64,000 bases of DNA from Melioribacteraceae bacterium (GTDB lineage: Bacteria; Bacteroidota; Ignavibacteria; Ignavibacteriales; Melioribacteraceae). Each line of letters opens with the position of its first letter. The first letter of the stretch is position 1. Made by a program: the position numbers and the translations under genes. The notes under the pieces were generated by a model, which was not told where the DNA came from, did not search any database, and worked only from the letters and a program-made list of their open reading frames with translations. Below, piece by piece: positions 25,473 through 35,017 of this stretch. Location of the stretch: the NCBI GenBank assembly GCA_027030245.1, contig JALVFE010000032.1:124001-188000 (forward strand). Reading direction: 5' to 3'.

Positions 25473-26541
25473 TTCCCTCGTTCAACTTTTCAGCTCTGTC
25501 GGCTAACTTTAATTTTTCGATTAATTCGAACAGGTCGCCTTCCATAATATTAGAAAGATTATAAAGGGTTAAACCGATTCTGTGATCGGTTACTCTGTTT
25601 TGCGGATAATTATATGTTCTTATTTTTTCGCTTCTATCGCCCGACCGCACCATATTTTTTCTTTGCGCCGAAATTTCGGCTTCTTGTTTTTGTTTTTCCA
25701 AATCGTATAATCTTGTTTTAAGCACTTTCATTGCTTTCTGGCGGTTTTTCAACTGTGAACGTTCGTCTTGGCATTGTACGACAATTCCGGTAGGTAAATG
25801 GGTAATTCGCACAGCGGTTTCAACTTTATTAACATTTTGACCGCCGGCGCCGCCGCTTCGGTAAATATCTATTCTCAAATCATTGGGGTCGACCTCAATT
25901 TCCACGTCTTCTGCTTGCGGCATAACAACAACGGATGCAGCGGATGTGTGCAATCTTCCGCTTGCTTCGGTTACCGGAACCCGCTGAACCCTGTGAACTC
26001 CGCTTTCAAATTTCAGATCGCCGTAAACCCCTTTCCCGCTAAGACTCATTACAACTTCCTTAATTCCGCCCATCGTCGATTCGTTTATATCAATGATCTC
26101 TTGTTTCCAGCCTTTCAATTCCGCAAAACGTGAATACATTCTGAATAAATCGTTCGCAAAAATTGCCGCTTCGTCTCCGCCGGTTCCGGCTCTTATTTCC
26201 ATAATTACGTCTTTATCATCATCAGGATCTTTCGGAATTAAAAGTATTTTCAATTTTTCTTCCAACTCTTCTTTCTTTTTTTCAAGATCGGGTAGTTCTG
26301 CTTCCGCCATTTCAATAAGTTCTTTGTCGTCCGATTCACTTATGATTTCTTTATTTTCTTCAATATTTTTTATCAGCTCATCGTATTGTTTATAAGTTTC
26401 CACCAATTCAAGAAGTTCGCTTCTTTTTTTGCTTAACTCGATTACTTTCTCTTGATTGGAAAGTACTTCAGGATCAGCTAATTGCTTTTCAATCAGGTCG
26501 AATTTTTCTTTAATTTCCTTTAATTTGCTTAGTATTTCCAA
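25459..26541 (-). CDS. prfA: Peptide chain release factor 1
   Basis: A 360-residue class I release factor. The domain order is intact: N-terminal helical domain (1-105), GTGGDEA stretch (119-125), the stop-codon-reading PVT tripeptide (Pro189-Thr191) that marks RF1 rather than RF2, and the catalytic GGQ (Gly233-Gln235) within [14 protein letters not shown]. It recognises UAA and UAG and triggers peptide release at the ribosome. The length is exactly as expected. prmC (HemK), which modifies the GGQ glutamine, is not adjacent. The 3' end overlaps a convergent small membrane protein gene by 14 bases. Confidence 0.98.
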   Translation of the reverse strand: MEILSKLKEIKEKFDLIEKQLADPEVLSNQEKVIELSKKRSELLELVETYKQYDELIKNIEENKEIISESDDKELIEMAEAELPDLEKKKEELEEKLKILLIPKDPDDDKDVIMEIRAGTGGDEAAIFANDLFRMYSRFAELKGWKQEIIDINESTMGGIKEVVMSLSGKGVYGDLKFESGVHRVQRVPVTEASGRLHTSAASVVVMPQAEDVEIEVDPNDLRIDIYRSGGAGGQNVNKVETAVRITHLPTGIVVQCQDERSQLKNRQKAMKVLKTRLYDLEKQKQEAEISAQRKNMVRSGDRSEKIRTYNYPQNRVTDHRIGLTLYNLSNIMEGDLFELIEKLKLADRAEKLNEGITQS

Positions 26542-26891
26542 AGTATTACCTGTTATTTTTGAACCCGAAATATAGCAAAGTTCGTGTTGAATTACTAAAT
26601 CTTGTGTAGAGCCCCAAAAACCAAGAAATAATTATTGCATAACCGGAAAGAAGAAGGTATATTTGTTTAATCAATAACTGGAATTAGTATCCGCTCAATC
26701 GGCGGAGTTCCGGTTTGTAAGTTTTATCAGTAAAAAATGTTTCTTAGTCAATATACGTTTTATCACCTCTCATTCTTTCTCGAAAGAATCGAATTCACAC
26801 TGCATCTCAACGATTTCAACTTGAACATTTTTTGTTAAAATAATTAAAAGTTATCAATGAAAATTCATTAAAAATACAGGAGACCCTAAAA
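26542..26891. other. Intergenic region without a recognised gene
   Basis: AT-rich gap between the divergent prfA and OmpA-like genes. I see no credible open frame, tRNA or long hairpin. CCGCTCAATCGGCGG near 26691 is only a weak hairpin. It presumably holds both promoters. Confidence 0.5.
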
Positions 26892-28322
26892 ATGAAAAGC
26901 AAAAACACAATATTTATATTTTTTCTGATGATTGTTTTCGCAATAACATCACACGCTCAGGATATAAAAAACACATTGTTCAAAGACGCGGAATCGGCTT
27001 TAAATTCGGCAAAAAAAATGCAAGCCGATGTTTTATCGCCTAATAATTACGAAGCAGCTATGGAAGCATTCAACGAAGCGGAAGAAGATTTTAAAAGCGG
27101 CGGCGATCTGAACGACATCAAGGAGGCGTTAACAAAATCGATATTTCATGCAAATAAAGCAAAAAAAGTAGTAGAGCTGGCAAAAGTAACTTGCAGCAGC
27201 GCAATTAAGGCACGCGAAGATGCGGTTTCGGCAAACGCAAAGGAAAACGCAAGCGAATTATGGAAAGATGCGGAAGAAAAATTCCGGGATGCTTGCGAGC
27301 AACTTGAAGACGGCGACGCAAAAGATGCCGAGGAAATATCCAAAGAAGCCGAAGAATTATATAGAAAAGCTGAACTAGCCGCAATTAAAGCTGCATACCT
27401 TGAAGATACTTGGGAATTATTGAATAAAGCAGACGAAGAAGATGTTGCAGAAAAAGCTCCGAAGACTTTAGCGAAAGCAAAAGAATTAATTAAAAAAGCA
27501 GAGAAGGAACTGCAAGAAAACCGTTACGATACGGACGTTCCTCGAACTTTGGCGCAAGAAGCAAATTACGAGGTAAAACACGCTTTTTATATTAACGAAT
27601 ACGCAAAAAATGCGGAAGATTCCGATAAAACAATCGAAGATATGATACTTGAAGCCGAAGCGGCTCTCAACAAAATTGCCGTTGTATTAAACAGTAAACC
27701 CGATTTTTCCCAAGGTATCGATAAATCCGCAGATAAACTTGCCGGTTTAATTTCAAAATTGCAGGCGGAAAGAGACAGTCTGGCAAACACACTCGAAGAA
27801 GCAAAACAAAAAATCAAATTGCTTGAAGAACAAGTAAGCGGAATGTCGAAAGAAAAATCGAAACTCGCGGAACAAATGGCTAAGATAGAAAAGATACGTC
27901 AACAATACGAAAGCATAAGAAAATTATTTAACGATAGCGAAGCGCTTGTTTATAAATCCGGTAATGATATAATTGTACGCCTTGTCGGGTTAAATTTCCC
28001 TTCCGGCAAAGCTACAATCGAACCGAAGTATTTCGGGTTATTGGCTAAAGTCCAGAAAGCAATCAAAATGGTTCCGAATTCAAAAATCACAATCGAGGGG
28101 CATACGGATTCTTTCGGCAGTGATGAAAAAAATATGGAGCTTTCGCAGGAGAGAGCTTTTGCGGTTAAGCAATATTTATTGGCAAATATGAATTTACCTC
28201 AGGACAGAATCGAGTCCATTGGTTACGGCGAAACAAAACCGATTGCAAACAATCAGACAAAAGAAGGTAGGGCAAAAAACAGAAGAATAGACTTGGTGAT
28301 ACATACAAATCCGGAAATGTAG
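26892..28322 (+). CDS. OmpA-like peptidoglycan-binding lipid-free outer-membrane protein
   Basis: A 476-residue protein with a signal peptide (1-22). A long alanine/glutamate/lysine-rich helical region (25-250) with repeated EA-x-x-A-x-x-x-A patterns is followed by a coiled coil (about 265-335, LISKLQAERDSLANTLEEAK). An OmpA C-terminal domain (about 355-470) has the signature FPSGKATIEPKYFGLLAKV, IEGHTDSFGSDEKNMELSQERA and the closing GRAKNRRIDLVI. The domain binds meso-diaminopimelate in peptidoglycan. The N-terminal helical part probably spans the periplasm. Start supported by AGGAGA. Followed by a 14-base-pair hairpin. Confidence 0.92.
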   Translation: MKSKNTIFIFFLMIVFAITSHAQDIKNTLFKDAESALNSAKKMQADVLSPNNYEAAMEAFNEAEEDFKSGGDLNDIKEALTKSIFHANKAKKVVELAKVTCSSAIKAREDAVSANAKENASELWKDAEEKFRDACEQLEDGDAKDAEEISKEAEELYRKAELAAIKAAYLEDTWELLNKADEEDVAEKAPKTLAKAKELIKKAEKELQENRYDTDVPRTLAQEANYEVKHAFYINEYAKNAEDSDKTIEDMILEAEAALNKIAVVLNSKPDFSQGIDKSADKLAGLISKLQAERDSLANTLEEAKQKIKLLEEQVSGMSKEKSKLAEQMAKIEKIRQQYESIRKLFNDSEALVYKSGNDIIVRLVGLNFPSGKATIEPKYFGLLAKVQKAIKMVPNSKITIEGHTDSFGSDEKNMELSQERAFAVKQYLLANMNLPQDRIESIGYGETKPIANNQTKEGRAKNRRIDLVIHTNPEM

Positions 28323-28331
28323 TTTAACACT

Positions 28332-28363
28332 CAGCCCAACTTTGTGAATACAAAGTTGGGCTG
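28332..28363 (+). terminator. Strong hairpin after the OmpA-like gene
   Basis: CAGCCCAACTTTGT (28332-28345), loop GAAT, perfect complement (28350-28363), 10 bases after the stop codon. No T-run follows, but position and stability fit a transcript 3' end. Confidence 0.65.
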
Positions 28364-28693
28364 ATAATATTAAATATCATTACGGATGTAATAAATAGGA
28401 ATTTATTCTCACTGATACTCTAAAACATCCTCTTTTAGTCGGCTCCTGCTATGGTTTATCTATCCTTTTTACATATTATAGTTCCTAATCCCACCGTAAA
28501 TTATAAAATACACCGTTTGTAAAATCCAATTTGTAAGGTTGTTTTCATTTATCACATTTTATAATCACAAAACACCGTAAACTTTCATCAACGCATCTGC
28601 ATTCAATCAAACAGTGAACAATTTGAATTTATAGACACGATGTATTATTTTATGTTTGTAAATCTTTTTTGAACCTATTAGAAAGGGAGAAGA
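28364..28693. other. Intergenic region before the diheme cytochrome
   Basis: AT-rich, with no convincing open frame or structured RNA. It presumably contains the promoter of the cytochrome gene, whose ribosome site is AAAGGGAGAAG just before the start. Confidence 0.45.
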
Positions 28694-29656
28694 ATGAAAA
28701 AAATATTTTTATTCATTGGTGCAACTATTATTGCCCTAATTTTAGGAGCAATTGCATATATAAATTTTGCTTTACCGGCCGTTGAAAAAGCCCCCGACAT
28801 AACAATCGAAAGAACACCGGAAAGAATAAAACGGGGCGAATACCTTGCTAATCATGTCACCGGCTGCATCGATTGCCATTCCCAACGTGATTGGTCTAAA
28901 TTCGGAGGTCCGGTAGTGGAAGGAACCTACGGAATGGGCGGTGCGGAATATAATCAAGAAATGGGGCTTCCCGGCAAATACTATGCAAGCAACATTACTC
29001 CTGCGGGAATAAGCAATTACACCGACGGTGAACTCTTTCGCGTAATTACTACAGGCGTTACAAAAGACGGAAGGGCTTTGTTTCCGATTATGCCGTATAA
29101 ACTTTACGGACAATTGGACAAAGAAGATATTTACTCCATTATTGCATACATTAGAACGTTGGAGCCCATCGAAAACCAAGTTCCCGAATCGAAATCCGAT
29201 TTTCCAATGAATTTTATTATCAATCTGATACCTGAAAATGCGTCTTTATCTAATAAACCCAATCCTTCCGATAAAATTAGTTACGGTAAATATATGGTAA
29301 CTGCGGCAAGTTGTATCGATTGCCATACTCAATTGGTCAAGGGGAAGTTTGTGGAAGGAATGGAATTCGCCGGAGGCAGAGAGTTTTTACTTCCAAACGG
29401 TTATAAAGTTAAATCTGCAAATATCACTCCCGATCCTAAAACAGGAATCGGCAAATGGAGCGAAAATGATTTTCTAAATGCATTCAAAAAGTACTTGGAT
29501 TCCAACTATATAAACAAAGAAGTCAAACCCGGTGAGTTTAATACTATAATGCCTTGGGGACTATTTGCCAAAATGGAAGAAGAAGATCTAAAAGCAATCT
29601 ATGCTTACTTAAAAACACTTAAGCCAATAAATAATTTTGTTTATAATCCAAGATAA
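28694..29656 (+). CDS. Membrane-anchored diheme cytochrome c
   Basis: A 320-residue protein with an uncleaved N-terminal anchor helix (about 4-28) and two cytochrome c domains. Heme sites are CIDCH at Cys58-His62 and CIDCH at Cys207-His211. Likely distal methionines are in PIMPYKLYG and TIMPWGLFA. The two domains are internal duplicates joined by a proline-rich linker (about 157-195). The layout resembles gluconate/alcohol dehydrogenase cytochrome subunits and related electron-transfer cytochromes, which usually have three hemes; no dehydrogenase partner is adjacent. Periplasmic side of the inner membrane. Monocistronic. Confidence 0.93.
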   Translation: MKKIFLFIGATIIALILGAIAYINFALPAVEKAPDITIERTPERIKRGEYLANHVTGCIDCHSQRDWSKFGGPVVEGTYGMGGAEYNQEMGLPGKYYASNITPAGISNYTDGELFRVITTGVTKDGRALFPIMPYKLYGQLDKEDIYSIIAYIRTLEPIENQVPESKSDFPMNFIINLIPENASLSNKPNPSDKISYGKYMVTAASCIDCHTQLVKGKFVEGMEFAGGREFLLPNGYKVKSANITPDPKTGIGKWSENDFLNAFKKYLDSNYINKEVKPGEFNTIMPWGLFAKMEEEDLKAIYAYLKTLKPINNFVYNPR

Positions 29657-29874
29657 ACTTTATAAAATAATTCAAATAATATTTTTGCAAAGTCCTCCAA
29701 ATAGGCGGGCTTTTACGGTTTATTATAAAATAAAATCTTGTATCGCCTAAATTATTCATTGTCCAATTACAAAAAGTAATTTTTGAGAGATAATTTAAAT
29801 TTCATAGGGAGAACAATTTTAGATAATTTTTTTTTCTTAATACTAATGCTTTATAATATTTGCGGACGCTAAAA

Positions 29875-30510
29875 TCAGATCAATCCTTTCTTTATTGCTA
29901 AAGCAATTGCGGCGGATTGGGAATTAACGTTTAACTTTTCGTAGATATTTCTTATGTGATAACGAACGGTATGCGTACTTATATAAAGCTGTTCGGCAAT
30001 TTGTTTATATGCGTTTCCTTCGGCAAGTGCGGATAAAATTTCCTGTTCCCTTTGCGAGAGCAGTTTCTGATCGGCTTTTTTTTGTTCATCAAAAGCTCTT
30101 AGTAATTGAACCATTTTTTTTGCAATGTGACTGTTCATAGGTGAGCCGCCTTGATATGCATCTTTAATCGATAATAAAATTTCCTCGTGAGGCGTGGTTT
30201 TGGTCAAGTAACCGCAAGCGCCGGAAATTAAAGCTTCGAATACCTTTTCGCTCTCTTCGTGTATGGTGAGTACAATAACCTCGATTGATGGGAATAATTC
30301 TTTTACTTTTCTGGTTCCTTCTATTCCCGACATGCCCGGGAGTCCGATGTCCATCAGAATTATGTCCACCTCTGCTTCATCGATATTTTCAAGCATCGAT
30401 TCGCAATCCGGATAAGCGCCAACGCACTTAAAACCTTCGGAAGTGTCTAAAAGAGATTGAATCCCTTCCCGGATTATATCTTTATCTTCAACTACTACTA
30501 CATTAATCAT
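29875..30510 (-). CDS. NarL/FixJ-family response regulator
   Basis: A 211-residue response regulator. The receiver domain (1-120) has acidic residues Glu8 and Asp9, phospho-acceptor Asp54 in LMDIGLPG, and conserved Thr and Lys in LTIHEE and LTKTTP. The LuxR-type helix-turn-helix covers 145-211 (LSQREQEILSALAEG... YISTHTVRYHIRNIYEKL). It is encoded 82 bases downstream of its probable cognate sensor kinase on the same strand. The intergenic palindrome at 30546-30564 suggests autoregulation. Probable targets are the secreted-protein genes that follow upstream on the minus strand (inference). Confidence 0.95.
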   Translation of the reverse strand: MINVVVVEDKDIIREGIQSLLDTSEGFKCVGAYPDCESMLENIDEAEVDIILMDIGLPGMSGIEGTRKVKELFPSIEVIVLTIHEESEKVFEALISGACGYLTKTTPHEEILLSIKDAYQGGSPMNSHIAKKMVQLLRAFDEQKKADQKLLSQREQEILSALAEGNAYKQIAEQLYISTHTVRYHIRNIYEKLNVNSQSAAIALAIKKGLI

Positions 30511-30545
30511 AATTCTAAATTTATGTAAAAACTCAATTTATTCTA

Positions 30546-30564
30546 TGATTTGCAGCACAAATCA
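30546..30564. promoter_or_regulatory. Palindrome TGATTTG-N5-CAAATCA upstream of the response regulator
   Basis: TGATTTG (30546-30552), CAGCA, CAAATCA (30558-30564), 36 bases before the start codon. The half-site TGATTTG recurs in the elements upstream of the S74 and delta-60 genes. Possible binding site for the adjacent NarL-type regulator (inference). Confidence 0.45.
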
Positions 30565-30592
30565 GCACATATTTTTTTACATAAAATAGGGT

Positions 30593-33493
30593 TTATAATT
30601 TATATAGTTTGGTTTTTCCCAATTTCATACTGAATTTGATTTTCGTTCCGCCGTTTACTTTTGAGATTATTTCAATTTTTCCGTTAACCGCTTCGGCTCT
30701 TTTTTTAATGTTTTTAATTCCGTTACCTAATTTCGTATCATTTATGTCAAATCCAATTCCGTTGTCCGTTAAATCAACCGTTAAAGTTTTGTTATGAGTC
30801 TTTACATTAATCTCAATGTTTTTACAACAACTATATTTTATAGAATTGTTAATCGCTTCTTTGAACATTAAAAATATATGCTGTCTATAGTTCATTGGCA
30901 GACTTATATTTTCCAAATTATTTATTCCATTAATAACCAAAGAAATGTTGGAATACTTAAGAACTTCTTGGTAAGAATCCTGTAACCGGTTAAATAAATC
31001 TTTTAACGTATCTTTGGAAGGATTAACAAGCCAAACGATATCCCGCATATCGTCGATCAATGTTTTGGATATTTCCGTAATGTTGTTTAATCCTTTACCT
31101 GCTTGTTCGTTACCGTTTACCTGATGTTTAACCATTTCGCTCAAAAATGTAATTTCGGTAAGACCCGAGCCGATGTTATCGTGAAGATCGGCAGAAATTT
31201 TTGATCTGATTTTTTCAATTGCCAATAAATTCCGGTATCTGTAAGAAGCCATAAACGCAACCAACCCGAGAACCGTTAAAACGGAAATAGTATAAAACCA
31301 CCAGGTTTCCCACCAAGCCGGCAATATTGTAAATGATAACTTAGCCGGTTCGCTCCAGTATCCCCATTCGGTTGCCGCTTTTACTTCAAAGGTGTAATTA
31401 CCGTCATCAAGACTTGTGTATTGAACATCGGTATTTTTACTTGTTACCCAATCTTTATCAACATTGCTCAATCTGTATTTGTAAACTACTTTATGCGGTG
31501 CGGAAACATCAATTCCAATGAAATGAAATTTCAAATAGTTTTCATCGAAGTTTAACTTAGAATTAAATTTAAATATTTTAAAATCAACGGGTTTGTTATA
31601 GATATCCAATCCCGTGATGTAGGTTGGCGGTGGGATTTTAGCAGGTTTATCATAATATGAATTATATTTTGATAAACCGGTTTTTGTACCAATATAAGTA
31701 TTATTAAGAGAATCTATATAAAGCGCATTGGGATTGCAATCATTACCGGCTAAACCGTCTTGTTCGGTAAGAGAACGAATATAAAAGCTGTCATTTTGTC
31801 TCGTTATAATATTAATTCCTTTTGGTGTGGTGACAATTATATTCCCAAGTTTATCTTCCGCGGCAGCTCTTATTTCGTTTGAGAGTAGTCCTTTATCAAC
31901 ATTGATTGTGTCAATACGGTTGTCGCTAAAAATATTAAGTCCACCGTTTTGCGTACCAATTAAAATCTTACCGTCCGACAATTCATGTAAATCAGTTATG
32001 GAATTATCAGAGAGACCGTTTTCTGTTGAATAATTATGATAATTCCCATTGAAATAAATATCTAAGCCAACATTGTGAGAACCCAAAATAATTTTATTAT
32101 CCTTTGCTATAAGAATACATCTTATAAAATTACTTGCAAGCCCGTTTTTCTTTGTTAATAATTTAATTTTATTGTTCTTTATTGAATAAACTCCTTTATA
32201 AGTTGCCGCTAGCAAGGTACCGTCTTTTGTCTCTGCTAAATCGAAAACCTGGTTACTTTCCTTGCTATGAACATCAAGCGTACCATTAAATGTTACAAAA
32301 TCAACAATATGATTTGTCTTGATTACTTGAATCCCTTTACGTGAACCAATTACGATATTGCCATTTTTTCTTTCTAAAATTGCAAGGGGGTGTTTAAACT
32401 GGGGATATTTATCATTATTGAAAATTAATTTATGTGAACCGGTTTTAATTATCAGACCGTCGGAAGAATTGATAATTTCCTTTCCGCTTTTTGTGGTAAA
32501 ATAATTATAAATATTAGAACTGCTTTGATTGTACAACGAATAAAAATTTTCCAAAAGTTTAGGTTTATATATTTGAAATCCGGATTCCACATCAGTTAAG
32601 AAAATATTTCCATTTTGATGTTCATATACTTTCCAAACTTTATTGGAAAGCAACCCGTTAGAAGAATTAATAAGCTTAAACTTATTATTTTCAAAAATTG
32701 CCAATCCCAAATCTGTCCCGAAATAACCGACTCCGTTTTTGGCAAAAGTAATATCAAATATATCTGAATTTAGTATTTTAATATTTGTTTTTAATATTTT
32801 TACTTTACCGTTTATAAGTCTGTATATTTTGTTTTTCCCGCCAAAAAATATTTCTCCTTTTTTATTACCACCTATTGTAACAAAGAAAGGATCTGACAAT
32901 AATGTTTTATCCACAATGCTTTTAAGATTTCCATTTTCATAGAGCAACACGCCGTCTGCAGTTGCTAAATAAACATCCCCGTTTTCCGCAACATATTTAT
33001 CATACACACTTGTTAAAGGAATATCATTCAATTCGTTTAGATTTACCAACACCTTATTTTGGTATAACAAAATACCTCTCGAAGCGGAAATTAAAAGAGA
33101 TCCATCTTTATTTGAATGTATAACGGAAACAAAATTCACTTTGTTTGGTGATTTGTTAAAAAGAGTATCGATTTTTCCGTCATTAAAGGTTGTAATACCA
33201 TTACCACCGAATGTTGCAAAATAAATTGTACCGTCAATTCCTTCCGTAATATCAAATACAACGGGAGAAGTTAATCCGGTAGATGTTGTAATGTTTTGAA
33301 AAGAATTTCCATCCCATCGGCTAACTCCGGAATTTGTAGCAAACCAAATATATCCTTTGCTATCGGCATATATTTGCCTGATTTCATTATTCACTAATCC
33401 GTTTTTCGAGGTATAGGTTTTATGAATTACAACTTGCGAAAACAGAAGGGAGTTAATGAATATGAAGCATAACAAAAATTTATTTTTCTTCAT
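30593..33493 (-). CDS. Hybrid-free sensor histidine kinase with two-component propeller
   Basis: A 966-residue sensor. The signal peptide is followed by repeated propeller blades (about 20-610; pattern I-x-x-I-x-x-D-x-x-G-x-(I/L)-W-(I/F)-(A/G)-T, here many times with G-x-(I/L)-x-x-(G/A)-T), then a Y_Y_Y domain (about 655-720) with YKYRLSNVDKDWV. A membrane helix follows at about 728-750, then HisKA_3 with phospho-acceptor His771 in ADLHDNIGSG and an HATPase with DNGIGFD and GNGIKNIKKRA. The large periplasmic propeller sensor is typical of Bacteroidetes carbohydrate or polymer sensing, but the ligand is unknown. No receiver domain is fused; the response regulator is the next gene on the same strand. 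Confidence 0.93.
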   Translation of the reverse strand: MKKNKFLLCFIFINSLLFSQVVIHKTYTSKNGLVNNEIRQIYADSKGYIWFATNSGVSRWDGNSFQNITTSTGLTSPVVFDITEGIDGTIYFATFGGNGITTFNDGKIDTLFNKSPNKVNFVSVIHSNKDGSLLISASRGILLYQNKVLVNLNELNDIPLTSVYDKYVAENGDVYLATADGVLLYENGNLKSIVDKTLLSDPFFVTIGGNKKGEIFFGGKNKIYRLINGKVKILKTNIKILNSDIFDITFAKNGVGYFGTDLGLAIFENNKFKLINSSNGLLSNKVWKVYEHQNGNIFLTDVESGFQIYKPKLLENFYSLYNQSSSNIYNYFTTKSGKEIINSSDGLIIKTGSHKLIFNNDKYPQFKHPLAILERKNGNIVIGSRKGIQVIKTNHIVDFVTFNGTLDVHSKESNQVFDLAETKDGTLLAATYKGVYSIKNNKIKLLTKKNGLASNFIRCILIAKDNKIILGSHNVGLDIYFNGNYHNYSTENGLSDNSITDLHELSDGKILIGTQNGGLNIFSDNRIDTINVDKGLLSNEIRAAAEDKLGNIIVTTPKGINIITRQNDSFYIRSLTEQDGLAGNDCNPNALYIDSLNNTYIGTKTGLSKYNSYYDKPAKIPPPTYITGLDIYNKPVDFKIFKFNSKLNFDENYLKFHFIGIDVSAPHKVVYKYRLSNVDKDWVTSKNTDVQYTSLDDGNYTFEVKAATEWGYWSEPAKLSFTILPAWWETWWFYTISVLTVLGLVAFMASYRYRNLLAIEKIRSKISADLHDNIGSGLTEITFLSEMVKHQVNGNEQAGKGLNNITEISKTLIDDMRDIVWLVNPSKDTLKDLFNRLQDSYQEVLKYSNISLVINGINNLENISLPMNYRQHIFLMFKEAINNSIKYSCCKNIEINVKTHNKTLTVDLTDNGIGFDINDTKLGNGIKNIKKRAEAVNGKIEIISKVNGGTKIKFSMKLGKTKLYKL

Positions 33494-33579
33494 TTATATT
33501 TATAAAAAATTGAAACTTTAATTGGAAGTTAAAAGGAAAGTATAATTATTTCAACAAAATAATTGTGATTTGCGACAAA

Positions 33580-33613
33580 TAAAAAAAATCCCCATTTTGT
33601 TACAATGAGGATT
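33580..33613 (-). terminator. Intrinsic terminator of the C1q-like gene
   Basis: On the minus strand AATCCTCATT, a 7-base loop, AATGGGGATT with one G-T pair, then a run of T. It begins about 20 bases after the stop codon at 33634. Confidence 0.7.
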
Positions 33614-33633
33614 GTGAAAAATTTATGGTGGGA

Positions 33634-34677
33634 TTAATTTACTTTAAAACCGGAAACCATTGTGGCTTCTCCGTTTGATGTATTGGTTGCGCTTGCAACA
33701 CGAATTCCTAACCCGGAAGGATAACTAAACAAAAAGGTAACTTCATCAGCCTTTGTAAGTTCAAGGTTGATTGAAAACATTACCGATTCACCCGCAGTGC
33801 TGTTGGTCCATATACGTTTTACAAATTTGCCGCCAAACGGGGTTACTCCGTTTACTTGAAAAATTGCCGCTGTAATTTCACCGTTTAAAGGATTTGTAGT
33901 AGGGGCAAAAGCTAATTTGTAATCAAAATGATAAATGCCGTCGGAAGGAGCGGTAAAAACCCCAGTTGCCGGGTCGTAAGTATTTCCATGATCATAAATC
34001 TCCGTGGTATTGGTTAAAGGATTAGTCCCGCCGGTTAAATCCAAATTTTGATTCAGATACGACGAGAAACCCGTAGTTGTTTCGGGCGATTCCCAAGTGG
34101 GGGGATTGTTAGGTCCGCCTGAAGTGAGCACTTGACCCGGGGTTCCGGGCTGTCCGTTTATATATAATCTGCCCGCAAAATTGAAATCACCACCAACATC
34201 CAGAGTAAAAGCGGGAGCGGGATTATTTACGCCAACGTTTCCAGCGGCATTGGAATACATATCGTTGCCGTTTACCGTCCAATCATTATCTCCACCGCCT
34301 ACAAGCGCTCCGTTAAAATACAGCTTATTGCTAACGCTGTAAATTTTTTGGGTTGTGTTCGAAGGCGTTCCGTTTTTTAATTGAATAGCGCCGAATGTTC
34401 CTTCGTCTGTTATTTTCAGCAGCTGATTAGTTCCGTCGGAAAATGTTACTTCTCCTTCAACTACTTGCGGGGATTCTATTTTTTGAGTCTTGCTTTTCTC
34501 CTGTGCGTTAATGGATGAGATAAGCAATATCATTAGTAAAAAAACTGTTACGGAAGGAAGATTGGTTCTCTCCGGCATTAAAGTTTTTAACAGTGGAAAG
34601 GAGCGGTCCATTCCACCATGGAAAATGATTTTCTCCAACTTTGAAAATAAAAATGTTGTTGTTCTAAATTGCTTCAT
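33634..34677 (-). CDS. Exported C1q-like domain protein
   Basis: About 347 residues from the chosen start (34677; AGAAGG upstream). A hydrophobic signal segment (PSVTVFLLMILLISSINAQ) is followed by a module VTFSDGTNQLLKITDEGTFG shared with the S74 protein encoded at 35018-37171. A low-complexity linker leads to a C-terminal C1q/TNF-like jelly-roll (about the last 140 residues: YDPATGVFTAPSDGIYHFDY, ending MVSGFKV). Such domains trimerise and mediate adhesion. A repeat fragment (34565-34617) lies within the coding sequence ahead of the signal core, adding about 20 residues (FHGGMDRSFPLLKTLMPER). An alternative start at the repeat's own ATG would give a normal signal peptide. No T9SS domain is present, so its route across the outer membrane is unclear. 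Confidence 0.8.
   Translation of the reverse strand: MKQFRTTTFLFSKLEKIIFHGGMDRSFPLLKTLMPERTNLPSVTVFLLMILLISSINAQEKSKTQKIESPQVVEGEVTFSDGTNQLLKITDEGTFGAIQLKNGTPSNTTQKIYSVSNKLYFNGALVGGGDNDWTVNGNDMYSNAAGNVGVNNPAPAFTLDVGGDFNFAGRLYINGQPGTPGQVLTSGGPNNPPTWESPETTTGFSSYLNQNLDLTGGTNPLTNTTEIYDHGNTYDPATGVFTAPSDGIYHFDYKLAFAPTTNPLNGEITAAIFQVNGVTPFGGKFVKRIWTNSTAGESVMFSINLELTKADEVTFLFSYPSGLGIRVASATNTSNGEATMVSGFKVN
34565..34617. repeat. REP-like repeat fragment inside the C1q-like gene
   Basis: CTCTCCGGCATTAAAG joined to a stem GTGGAAAGGA-GCGG-TCCATTCCAC, matching intergenic units d and a of the mosaic repeats at 34.7-45.7 kb. It is read through by the minus-strand gene and supplies an ATG (complement of CAT within CCGGCAT). 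Confidence 0.75.
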
Positions 34678-34713
34678 TTTTTTCCTTCTTTTATTTATTT
34701 GTAAATTTCGCTG

Positions 34714-35010
34714 TTGCCGGGGTCCGTGCCCAAACATAATTTATAATTAAATCTTTAACTGACAGTTATCCGGAGAGGAGCAGTCCTCTCCGGCATTAAA
34801 GTTAAGCGGTGGAAAGGATTGGTCCTTTCCACCAATTTCTTACTCTTGCTGCTGCTCGTAATCATAATCGTAATCCCGTCTTTAAAAAATGTGAGCAAGA
34901 TTAAGAGTAAGAATTTATATGTCAAATAATTCAAACATGGTTAATATACCACTGTTGCCGAGGTCCACACCTCGGCATAGTTATCCAGAGAGGAATGGTC
35001 CTCTCCGGCA
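34714..35010. repeat. Mosaic REP-like repeat cluster (units c', d, a, b, c, d)
   Basis: Unit a: GGTGGAAAGGA/TCCTTTCCACC at 34808-34833. Unit b: about 76 bases rich in TCTTAATC/GATTAAGA at 34836-34911. Unit c: TGCCGAGGT/ACCTCGGCA at 34956-34977. Unit d: CCRGAGAGGA/TCCTCTCCGG at 34985-35008, with an extra d at about 34770-34793 and a degenerate c at 34714-34738. The same units recur in other orders at 37.3, 42.1 and 45.5 kb. Confidence 0.85.
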
Positions 35011-35017
35011 TTGAAAT

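Noticed and set aside
34678-34737. Longer N terminus for the C1q-like gene
   Set aside because: It reads through repeat sequence and lacks a ribosome site; AGAAGG supports the start at 34677.
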